Source: a bacterium
Lineage (GTDB): Bacteria > Zhuqueibacterota > Zhuqueibacteria > Residuimicrobiales > Oceaniaggregativiventaceae
Assembly: GCA_029565675.1 (NCBI GenBank)
Contig: JAKQNP010000019.1
Span: 62,001 to 126,000 of the forward strand
Reading direction: 5' to 3'
Length of the DNA: 64,000 nucleotides
Shown here: in pieces, positions 35,541 through 43,281 of the stretch
Layout of the letters: each line of letters starts with the position of its first letter
Numbering within the stretch: the stretch's first letter is position 1
Translations under genes and position numbers: made by a program
The notes under the pieces: generated by a model
Told to the model about the DNA's origin: nothing
Database searches by the model: none
The model's input: the letters and a program-made list of their open reading frames with translations, nothing else

Positions 35541-36898
35541 CGACCGGTTTTGCCCTCGGCGCGGTGAGCGGCAATTTGGGTTTCGACATGGCGGAGAAAA
35601 AGCGAATCGAGATTTGACTTGAGCAGTTTATCCAATTCCCGTTCGACATTGCGGTTGATCTCGGTTTCTGCCGCGGCCAATTGGTCCAAATCGATTTTGC
35701 CTGCAAACAACAGATCCATCCTGGGCGCCAAAATTTCGAGAATAGCGCTGCTGCTCCAGGAAGAATAACGAACAAAATCGCGCGGATCTCCGCCGTCGTA
35801 TTCCTCGCTCAATCGCCAGACGCGTGCGAATTGAGTATTTTGCAGCACCGGATAGCTCTCCTGCCAATCGCCGACAAAATCGACGTCCGATAAAATCGGA
35901 TTGGGTGTGTTGTAGCGCGATTCGGTGATCAGCCATTTTAAAAATTCCCAGGCTGCTTGCGGATCGCGGCAACCGGCGGAGATGGACAAGCCGCCGGAAG
36001 CAGAGCGAAAATAGGCAGGTGGATGATCGCCCATGCGCGGCAACGGCGCAACATCCCAATCGATTTCGAGCCCGCTGAAGACATCGGGATTGGGCAAGGC
36101 CTCCACCGCCATCGCCGCCCGGCCGCTGTTCAACAACTGGGTCATCTGCATTCCCTGTGCTTGCATCAATGACACGTCGGGCATGACGCGATAGCGATTC
36201 ATCAAATCCAAATAAGCAGCCAGCGCATCCCGCGACTCGGCAGAAAGGGAATAAAACAGCGCGTTGCGCTCAAATCTGGCGCCGTTCATCTGTTCAAAGG
36301 CGTCGACAAAATGTTTGGCGATAAAAAGGCCGTATTGTTCAGGTTTGCCGTCACCGTCGCTGTCGATCGTCAGCGCCTGGGCGGATCGCAGCATATCGTT
36401 CCAGGTCCAGGAAATGTCGGGGAAAGCCAAACCGGCCCGGCGGAACAGATCGCGATTGTAATAAAAAGCATAGGTAAAGGTCCAGTCACAAAACTGATAC
36501 CAACCGCCATCTATGGATGTGCCGCGGTCGATAAACTCCGGACGGATGCGCTGCACAAATGGATCGCCTTTGCTCACTGTTCGCAGATCCAGCAAGCGCT
36601 TCTCTGCGGCCAGGCGGTCGCGCACCACGGTATTGGTGTAAAAAATATCGGGGGCCTGACCGGCGGCCATCATGGCGTATAGCTTTTCCTGGCCCGTGAA
36701 AGGATAGAGTTTGATTTTTACTCCGGTCCGTTTTTCGAATTGTGGCAGATCCTGACGCAAATTTTGGATTTGATTGGCATTGGCCGGTACATTGAAAGTC
36801 AAAGTAACTGACGCGGTATCATCACCGGTTCCGCAACCCAGGTTGGCAACGCCGGCTGCCAGCAAAACAGCTCCCAGACAGATGTTAAGTGTTTTCAT
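35537..36898 (-). CDS. Sugar-binding lipoprotein of an ABC importer (family 1)
   Basis: A 453-residue solute-binding protein. The signal peptide ends in a lipobox (VANLGC, cysteine 22), so it should be tethered at the inner membrane. The mature part has the family's pattern: LTFNVPANANQIQNLRQDLPQFEKRTGVKIKL, then APDIFYTNTVVRD, YAFYYNRDLFRRAGLAFPDISWTWNDMLRSAQAL, and AAMAVEALPNPDVFSG. It is the only exported protein of the locus and sets what is taken up through the two permeases. It overlaps the heparinase-like gene by four bases and follows the alpha/beta hydrolase gene by 12. A lyase as the immediate neighbour suggests an acidic oligosaccharide, but this is inference. Confidence 0.94.
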   Translation of the reverse strand: MKTLNICLGAVLLAAGVANLGCGTGDDTASVTLTFNVPANANQIQNLRQDLPQFEKRTGVKIKLYPFTGQEKLYAMMAAGQAPDIFYTNTVVRDRLAAEKRLLDLRTVSKGDPFVQRIRPEFIDRGTSIDGGWYQFCDWTFTYAFYYNRDLFRRAGLAFPDISWTWNDMLRSAQALTIDSDGDGKPEQYGLFIAKHFVDAFEQMNGARFERNALFYSLSAESRDALAAYLDLMNRYRVMPDVSLMQAQGMQMTQLLNSGRAAMAVEALPNPDVFSGLEIDWDVAPLPRMGDHPPAYFRSASGGLSISAGCRDPQAAWEFLKWLITESRYNTPNPILSDVDFVGDWQESYPVLQNTQFARVWRLSEEYDGGDPRDFVRYSSWSSSAILEILAPRMDLLFAGKIDLDQLAAAETEINRNVERELDKLLKSNLDSLFLRHVETQIAAHRAEGKTGR

Positions 36899-36910
36899 GC
36901 CATTCTCGTT

Positions 36911-37942
36911 TTATCGGTTCAGTCGATCGAGCAGAAACTCGAGGCCGCTCGCCAATCGTACACAATGGCCGCCGTCGAAAAGGTCCCAGCGCAAATGATC
37001 GCCAATTCCAAGTCGCTGGTAATGGAGTTGGGCCGCTTTGAATTCTTCTTCGACCAGACGCGGATCGGCGATCGAATCCGCGCGACCGCTCTGGATCAAC
37101 AGCGGCCGCGGACAAATCAACGACGCCAGGTCACGGTCACTGAAATGGCGCAACCAACCCGGCAAAAAGGCGTGTTCTTCTTCGCTGTCGAGGAAACAGG
37201 TATAGTTGGGATCCGAAACCGCCATTTTTCGGCAGCGGTGATTAAACCAGCCCGAAATCACCCCGACCCGCAACCTGGCCTCCACAGGCATCCAAAAGAG
37301 CGAATACGCACCGCCCATGCTCAACCCCCAGATACCGATCCGGTCAGCATCGATGGGAAAACGATCGAGGCATTCGCTGAACAACCGTCTGAGCAAACCG
37401 AGCTCAAGGCCCCAGACGCTCGAACCGAGAAGGAGCGCCAAACGGTTGATCCGCGCACGAGCGGCAAAGGTATCCAGCAGAGCCGGAACCAGCACAGCGC
37501 AACCGGATTCGATCAATTCGCGTCCATAACCGAAATAGCTCGGCGGTTCAGTATCTGTTTCGCCCAGCACAGCGGCCGGCGATCCGCCAATTCCATGCAA
37601 ACAGATCACCAGGGGCAGCGATCCGGACGGATCGCCGGCCGGCAAAATCACCCGGCTGCACATCAGGGATCGATTTTTATGCCTGACTTGCAGGATCCAA
37701 TTGCGAGATTGCACTTTCTGCAGGGCAATCTCACAATCCCGGAATTCCGGCAACAGCGGTGCAAGCAACTGACTCCAATGTTGCCGAGCCGAAGCGACCG
37801 ATTCGATATAGGCCGATTCGGAGCTGTAATCGCGCCGCCAAAAATGATCCTGATGTTGTGGATAGTCCAAAATCCGATCGACCAGGCACTGTTCTAGATT
37901 GAGGGACAAATCGCTCTGTCGATCTGATGTGGGTAAAGCCAT
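36911..37942 (-). CDS. Alpha/beta hydrolase, possible carbohydrate esterase
   Basis: A 343-residue protein without a signal peptide. The oxyanion region is LPLVICLHGIGGSPAAVL, the nucleophile elbow is GIWGLSMGGA with serine 208, and near the end the aspartate sits in QSGRADSIADP and the histidine in LFDGGHCV. This is a complete catalytic triad of the dienelactone-hydrolase or acetyl-xylan-esterase-like branch. I start it at 37942, as an upstream frame overlaps the oxidoreductase gene. Its position in the sugar locus suggests removal of acetyl or other ester groups from imported oligosaccharides; a peptidase or lactonase role cannot be excluded. Confidence 0.85.
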   Translation of the reverse strand: MALPTSDRQSDLSLNLEQCLVDRILDYPQHQDHFWRRDYSSESAYIESVASARQHWSQLLAPLLPEFRDCEIALQKVQSRNWILQVRHKNRSLMCSRVILPAGDPSGSLPLVICLHGIGGSPAAVLGETDTEPPSYFGYGRELIESGCAVLVPALLDTFAARARINRLALLLGSSVWGLELGLLRRLFSECLDRFPIDADRIGIWGLSMGGAYSLFWMPVEARLRVGVISGWFNHRCRKMAVSDPNYTCFLDSEEEHAFLPGWLRHFSDRDLASLICPRPLLIQSGRADSIADPRLVEEEFKAAQLHYQRLGIGDHLRWDLFDGGHCVRLASGLEFLLDRLNR

Positions 37943-37952
37943 GCGGATTCTC

Positions 37953-38957
37953 TCAATAGGTTCTTGAATGCAGGTTGACCGAGCCGGATAGATCCCGCGA
38001 AATTTCAACAACCGCATCGTGTTGCGCTGAATCGATCGCCGCTTTGATCATCGCCTGGGCCATAACCCCGTTTTCCACCGCACATGGTGATGCGAGTTTT
38101 TTGTCGATGGCCTCGATAAAAGCCTGGTTTTCCAGAAAAAAACCATCTTCCTCGCCGTTTTCGATGCGCAGCGTGCCGTCGCGCAGCTGTATCCCCAGAC
38201 GGGTGAACCGCTGGTCAAGATCGACGGTCCCCGCTTCGCCTGCCAAATTACAGGAAAATTTGCCCTGCAGCACGGCTCGCCCACAATCGCCGACAACCAG
38301 TGAGCCGGATGATCCATTGGCAAAGCGAAAAACCGCGTTGAGATTGTCTACCACGCCGGTTTTCTGGTGATAATTGCCACCGACGGCATAAACGGCGGTC
38401 GGTTCCGATTGCAGCAGATAACGGAGCAAATCAGCCCCATGCACTCCCTGCGAAATCACATTGCCGCCGCCCTTGTCCTGCTGGTTGGCCCAAAAATCCG
38501 CAGGCCAGGGATCGTCCAGTATCTGCACAGCCGCCAGATAGGGTTTGCCAACACAGCGTCTGGCACGCTCGATCAGACGATAAAAACGAAATTTAAAACC
38601 CACCATCACCAGCCGATCCGTACGACGCGCAGCACGAGCGATCTGTTGGGCCTGATCCAGATCCAACGCCAGAGGCTTTTCGATGAAAAGGTGCTTGCCG
38701 GACTGCAAGGTTTGCAGACAATCCGCAAAATGCGCATCGGTGCGGCTGAGCACATAGACCGCATCCACCTCCGGATCGCGAAAAATATCGCCGGAGTCGC
38801 TGCAATAACGATCAACTGAAAAATTATGGCAGAGCTCTTGTGCCTTGCTCACATCGATGTCACAGCACGCCAACAGTTTGACACCGGGCAGCCGGGCTAA
38901 ACAAGTTGCATGGGTTCGGCCCATCTCCCCGCATCCGATCAAGGCGACTTTGATCAC
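37953..38957 (-). CDS. Gfo/Idh/MocA-family oxidoreductase
   Basis: A 334-residue NAD(P)-dependent dehydrogenase. The N-terminal Rossmann motif is VALIGCGEMGRTHA, followed by the acidic residue in LLACCDIDVSKA. The catalytic region includes FIEKPLALDLDQAQQIA with the EKP lysine. The C-terminal domain has a long beta-sheet (NLNAVFRFANGSSGSLVVGD), as in sugar dehydrogenases of this family. It lies ten bases upstream of the alpha/beta hydrolase gene and is likely an early member of the sugar operon. Substrate is probably a sugar or inositol derivative; direction of reaction is unknown. Confidence 0.94.
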   Translation of the reverse strand: MIKVALIGCGEMGRTHATCLARLPGVKLLACCDIDVSKAQELCHNFSVDRYCSDSGDIFRDPEVDAVYVLSRTDAHFADCLQTLQSGKHLFIEKPLALDLDQAQQIARAARRTDRLVMVGFKFRFYRLIERARRCVGKPYLAAVQILDDPWPADFWANQQDKGGGNVISQGVHGADLLRYLLQSEPTAVYAVGGNYHQKTGVVDNLNAVFRFANGSSGSLVVGDCGRAVLQGKFSCNLAGEAGTVDLDQRFTRLGIQLRDGTLRIENGEEDGFFLENQAFIEAIDKKLASPCAVENGVMAQAMIKAAIDSAQHDAVVEISRDLSGSVNLHSRTY

Positions 38958-39037
38958 GCAAGATCTCCAGGTTTTCGTGCAACAAAATGGCCATTAAAAA
39001 TACAATATCTCTGTCGGTTTGTCAAGCATTACCCCAA

Positions 39038-40153
39038 TCAGCTGCGAAAAACCGAATGGCTGCGCACCAGGCGCACCAGATCCCGCGCATCATCCCTATC
39101 GCGGCAGCTGATCTGCAGAAACACATTGCGCCGCCGCAATTCTGCGATGTGCCGTCGCACCTGCTCGCTGGTGCCGTGCAGCAGCAGATTGCAGTCGCCG
39201 GTATGACGATAGACTGTATCGAGGTCTTCCAATGTTGGGACCGCATTCGGATCGTTGGACACTTCGAGCAACCGCATGCCGGGCAAAGAAGCGAGCAACG
39301 GCACATAGTGCCATTTTTCGTTGTGAATATGGTAAAGACTACCTTCATAGTGGCTAACGAGCTCTTTTTCGACTGGATAGCTAAAGTCGCGATAGCTGTC
39401 AGCCGAGCATAAAAGAGTGGCATCGTTGGAAAGGTGGCCGAAAGTCCCTTTTGGCATCCAACCGCCGGTGATCCAAAACACCTTGCCGTCCTGCACACAA
39501 TCGCTCCAATCGAGCAGGTGCGAGAAATACCAGCGTATCCCCTGGCTCAGCTTTTCCAACAGGCGATGGACCAGCTCCGGCTGCAGGAAAAAATCGGTAA
39601 ACAGATCGTTGCCGCGGATGGCATTGGCCAGATCGAGCGGCGCCATGGTTCCGCGCAGGGACAGCAAAAAGGTGCCGTCTTGCTGGTGTCGCAGCCATTC
39701 ATATCCCCGTTTCATCAACTGAAACCAGGGTTGAGCAGGCGTAAATGAAAGCTTTTCAACATCAGCCAATTCGTGGATAAAAGGAACCGGCAGAGAAGTG
39801 GTTTCCTGCAGATGCACCTCTGCGCCAGTCCATGCCGAATGTTCAGCGATTCCGAACCAGGGACAGATATTGGGCAGGGTGTCATCATCGAGATCGTTTT
39901 TAATCTTCCATAGAGGACGATAATAGTCGAGCAAAGCCTGCAGCCATTCTTCCAACTGCCCGTGAAGATCGAAATTCGTCAATGCCGGCAGAGGCGGCCG
40001 GTCTACAGGAATCTCACAATGGATGAGCAGATGGCCCGGAGACGGGGAATTGTAAAAAGCGCGGCTGCGGCGCACTACATGGTCGATCTGTTCAGCAAGA
40101 GTCAATCTTTGCACCTTTCCGGATTCGATGTTGCGCAGTTTCTTTTCCTGCAT
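39038..40153 (-). CDS. UroD-like domain protein of the sugar locus
   Basis: A 371-residue protein resembling the uroporphyrinogen decarboxylase superfamily, which also contains corrinoid methyltransferases. Supporting parts are the central TIM-barrel-like rhythm and GIRWYFSHLLDWSDCVQDGKVFWITGGWMPKGTFGHLSNDATLLCS, and LYHIHNEKWHYVPLLASLPGMRLLEVSND near the C-terminus. The usual zinc H-x-C of methyltransferases is not evident: the corresponding stretch reads IHNEKW. Proteins like this recur in glycan loci with unknown function. It is first in the sugar series, 80 bases before the oxidoreductase. No good ribosome-binding site is seen, so the exact start is uncertain. Confidence 0.7.
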   Translation of the reverse strand: MQEKKLRNIESGKVQRLTLAEQIDHVVRRSRAFYNSPSPGHLLIHCEIPVDRPPLPALTNFDLHGQLEEWLQALLDYYRPLWKIKNDLDDDTLPNICPWFGIAEHSAWTGAEVHLQETTSLPVPFIHELADVEKLSFTPAQPWFQLMKRGYEWLRHQQDGTFLLSLRGTMAPLDLANAIRGNDLFTDFFLQPELVHRLLEKLSQGIRWYFSHLLDWSDCVQDGKVFWITGGWMPKGTFGHLSNDATLLCSADSYRDFSYPVEKELVSHYEGSLYHIHNEKWHYVPLLASLPGMRLLEVSNDPNAVPTLEDLDTVYRHTGDCNLLLHGTSEQVRRHIAELRRRNVFLQISCRDRDDARDLVRLVRSHSVFRS

Positions 40154-40276
40154 TCGCTGTTACGCCGCTTTTGTTTCAAAGTTTTAGTGGGGATTCTCGC
40201 AAGAGCTTTCGACCCGAATCGGCAAGTCGGTCTATTTTGTGCCAGATCCGCCTTGCAGCAACTGCTTGCAATCATC

Positions 40277-40645
40277 TCAACCACCGGCCAGTTTGACGGT
40301 ATAGCCTTGTTCTCTCAACTCGCGCAACAGCCATTGCCGATGATCGCCTTGAATTTCGATTCTGCTGTCTTTGACCGTGCCGCCGCTGCCCAATTTTTGC
40401 TTGAGTCGGCGCGCCATCTGTTGCAACTCCTGCACGTCCGGGGACAAACCGGAAATGATGGTCACGCCCTTGCCTTTGCGGCCCTTGGTCTCAAGAGACA
40501 GGCGGACAACTCCGTCGCCGCGCGCAACCGGCGACACCGTTTGTTTTTCGCAGAGGCATCCATCCGCAGGCTGCCCGCAATTTGGGCACAAGTTGCCCAA
40601 TGCAGTGGAATAAACCCTTGTTGATCGGTCCAATTTGATCTTCAT
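40277..40645 (-). CDS. yciH: SUI1/YciH-type translation factor
   Basis: A 122-residue protein. The N-terminus has a small zinc-ribbon-like cysteine set (C20-P-N-C23 and C30-L-C32). The SUI1 fold follows with KGRKGKGVTIISGLSPDVQELQQMARRLKQKLGSGGTVKDSRIEIQGDH, which is the conserved eIF1-like core. Family members influence start-site fidelity on the 30S subunit. It is unlinked in function to the sugar genes and is probably a separate unit, with a 123-base gap to the UroD-like gene. Confidence 0.95.
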   Translation of the reverse strand: MKIKLDRSTRVYSTALGNLCPNCGQPADGCLCEKQTVSPVARGDGVVRLSLETKGRKGKGVTIISGLSPDVQELQQMARRLKQKLGSGGTVKDSRIEIQGDHRQWLLRELREQGYTVKLAGG

Positions 40646-41091
40646 GCCGAATTTTCCTCGCCGCCCTGTTTCAAAGTGCGCTCTCCGTATCCTTTTTGCA
40701 ATTGGATTATAGATTATCGATTTTCCTTTTCAATCACAACCATTTCTTTTAAAACCTGATTTCTTTGTTAACAGAACAAGACAAAAGGACTCTTTCAGTG
40801 GCGTCCGAACAGGGAATACCGCTCAATATCCTTGTCAGTTCATTCTGTTTGCAGCGTTCCTCATCGCCACTATAAAGGTGCAAATAATCTGTCGTATTCA
40901 GTGCTGATTCGCTGCTGCGCACCGAATCTGGGAAAACGTAATTTCAGGTATTTCTGTAGATTTTCTACAATTTTTCTCCCTATATTCCATGAACATCCTT
41001 TTCAAGCGAGCACATTGAATTCGCCGGCACAGCCCCATTATCGGCGGCTGCGGTCGTTAGATACCAAAAAACATTCAATTCGAGGTTTGGG
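40646..41091. other. Divergent intergenic region with a small inverted repeat
   Basis: No gene is seen in these 446 bases between yciH and the GxGYxYP gene. TGTAGATTTTCTACA (40955-40969) is a perfect palindrome with a 3-base centre, followed by ATTTTTCT, about 120 bases upstream of the plus-strand start. It could be an operator or a weak hairpin. Promoters for both genes must lie here. Confidence 0.4.
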
Positions 41092-43149
41092 ATGAAAAAA
41101 CTGTTCACCATTTTGCTTTTCCTGCCTGTTCTTTCACTCGCTGCGAATCTTTCCGATTTTGCTGGCCGCTGGGAGATTGCGCCCGGCAAAAACCTGGACA
41201 CAGGAAGGCGCGGCGGGCATGTTCTGGAGATTCAAACAGCCGGAAATCAGATCGCCCTGATCCGCTCGATCAGCGGTCGCAGTACCTATGCCGACACCCT
41301 GGCTTTGACGGTCGGGCAAACCATCGAAAAAGAGATCACCACCTATCGAATTCCGAATATTTTTTATCTCGGCATCCGCGGTAAAAAAGGCGATAAAAAA
41401 ACCTTTGCCACCCGTTTCGATGCCGCCACCGCCACCATGACCGTAGTCGAAAAATTTCCGGTGCTCGTCTCACAAGGAAACGAAGAGATGACCCATGTTC
41501 ATACCTATACGTTAAAACCTGATGAAATCATGGTCTACCGGCTCACCCGTCCAAGCCGTCAGGGCGGCGAAGAACAGCTCATCACCTACAAACCGGAGAA
41601 CAGCAAAAAAGCCTGGACAATGGAGTTGGAGAACGAATGGAACATCGACGGAAAACTGGATCAAAATGCCGCGTTGATCAGTCTGCAGGGTGTGGTAAAC
41701 CGCTCTCAACCGCAACTCTATTTCGTCTATCCGGAAAAATGGGATTTTAATTTCACTCCGCATGTGCGCGAATTTCTGCAGACAAAGCGTTATTACACCT
41801 TCCTGCCACTGCAAACACTTGAACAGGCGGTGGAAACATTTCGCAAGCACATCAAAGGCTATATTGTCTGGGATAAAGAGGTCCGCACTTCGCTGATCGT
41901 TGCTTTTACCCTGGCCGGTCTGGAAGATGCGGTGGTGGTTTCTGGCGAACAAATCCCGCTCATGGAAAAGAATGGCATTCCGTGCATCGAGGATTATCGC
42001 GGCAAATTCAGCGGCCAGAGCGATTTTCAAATCTATTCCTGGGCCAAGGCGCAATATTGGTCCCGCAGTTCCAAAGAGAGCATTGTCTGGTTGGGCGGCG
42101 AACACGGTCGCATTATGAAACCCGGCGTGGTCGATTGGGGCATGTACAATCGAGCCTTTTTTCAGGATCTCTCGTGTCACCCGGCCGATTCCGCCGAGTA
42201 TAACCTGGCCAAAGAATTGTTGTCAGAGATGAAGCCCATGTCCAGGGTCTATGGCTGGCATTCCTATAAAAAAGACTCAGAAGGCGAATACACCACCCTC
42301 GCGTCGAGTTTCGGCTATCCGGTTGATGGTCTGCATTCCTTGCCCAACATGTCTTTCATGAAACATGTGCCGGTCACACCCGGCTTTACCTTCAAGAACA
42401 ACCACAACATCGAACCCGGCAAGACCTACAAGCCTGAGAAAAAAGTTTATATCGCCTGCATCCAGACCGACTGTCTGGGATTGGGCGCCTGGACCCAGCC
42501 CGGCCGCGGTACGATTCCCTATGCCTGGGAAGTGACCATGAACTGGAGCTGGATGGCGCCGGCAATGCTCGAATTTTTCTATAGCCAGGCCACCCCGAAC
42601 GACTATTTTATCGGCTCGCTTGGCGGCCCGGGCTATATGTATCCACGCGCCATTCCAAAAGATAAACTGCCGGCTTTGGTCGATAAAGCTTATTCCCTGA
42701 TGCAAGATCTCGATTTGAACTATTTCGAAATCATGGACCACGCCCGCCTGGGACAAAAAGAGTCCAACAACAACCTGCCGTTGGATATCATCCAGACTTT
42801 TTTCGAACGCATGCCGGGCGCCATCGGCTTTGGCAATGGCTACAACGCCTCCCATACCTTCTATAGCGACGGCAAACGCAGCCTGATTTCGTTCGACTAT
42901 TATCTGGCGCAGGATCGTTCGGAAGCCGACGCAGTCGCCGACTTGAATGAGCTGATCTTCCTCAACAAGGACCGGCCCTACTTCTTGCTCATGCACGTGC
43001 GGCAATGGAGCAATATCGAACGCGTCAAGAGCATCCTCGACAAACTGGGACCTGAAGTCGAGGTGGTTCCCCTTGATCTGTTCACTATGATGGCCAACGC
43101 CAAACCGACATTCAAAAACTGGTATCTGCCCAGCGCAAGTGCCGAATAA
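41092..43149 (+). CDS. Secreted GxGYxYP-family protein
   Basis: A 685-residue protein with a signal peptide (MKKLFTILLFLPVLSLAA). The family-naming motif is present as GGPGYMYP at residues 511-518, in the context FIGSLGGPGYMYPRAIP. The family is described as putative glycoside hydrolases, but I know of no settled activity. The first 150 residues (DFAGRWEIAPGKNLDTGRRGGHVLEIQ) are a beta-rich module. GAGG precedes the ATG. It is a single gene between the sugar locus and the DUF4954/nagB pair and may act on glycans outside the cytoplasm. Confidence 0.88.
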   Translation: MKKLFTILLFLPVLSLAANLSDFAGRWEIAPGKNLDTGRRGGHVLEIQTAGNQIALIRSISGRSTYADTLALTVGQTIEKEITTYRIPNIFYLGIRGKKGDKKTFATRFDAATATMTVVEKFPVLVSQGNEEMTHVHTYTLKPDEIMVYRLTRPSRQGGEEQLITYKPENSKKAWTMELENEWNIDGKLDQNAALISLQGVVNRSQPQLYFVYPEKWDFNFTPHVREFLQTKRYYTFLPLQTLEQAVETFRKHIKGYIVWDKEVRTSLIVAFTLAGLEDAVVVSGEQIPLMEKNGIPCIEDYRGKFSGQSDFQIYSWAKAQYWSRSSKESIVWLGGEHGRIMKPGVVDWGMYNRAFFQDLSCHPADSAEYNLAKELLSEMKPMSRVYGWHSYKKDSEGEYTTLASSFGYPVDGLHSLPNMSFMKHVPVTPGFTFKNNHNIEPGKTYKPEKKVYIACIQTDCLGLGAWTQPGRGTIPYAWEVTMNWSWMAPAMLEFFYSQATPNDYFIGSLGGPGYMYPRAIPKDKLPALVDKAYSLMQDLDLNYFEIMDHARLGQKESNNNLPLDIIQTFFERMPGAIGFGNGYNASHTFYSDGKRSLISFDYYLAQDRSEADAVADLNELIFLNKDRPYFLLMHVRQWSNIERVKSILDKLGPEVEVVPLDLFTMMANAKPTFKNWYLPSASAE

Positions 43150-43165
43150 ACCAACCCGGCAATAA

Positions 43166-43226
43166 AACGCGGAAGACGCAGAGATAACCGACTTGGTTCG
43201 TTTCGTTCTCTTGCGCCTTCCGCGTT
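43166..43226. repeat. Long imperfect inverted repeat between convergent genes
   Basis: AACGCGGAAGACGCAGAGA (43166-43184) is complementary to TCTCTTGCGCCTTCCGCGTT (43207-43226) with one mismatch and one bulge. It stands between the stop of the GxGYxYP gene and the stop of the DUF4954 gene. It may be a bidirectional transcript-end hairpin, though no T run is present. It also resembles GC-rich repeats that recur in some environmental genomes. Confidence 0.7.
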
Positions 43227-43281
43227 CTTCACAAACAAATGGTTCTCGTTCGAACACCGGGCTGCATGACAGCTTGAGCCT

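Noticed and set aside
42277-43257. Minus-strand 326-codon open frame
   Set aside because: It is antisense to the GxGYxYP gene, whose motif and signal peptide are clear.
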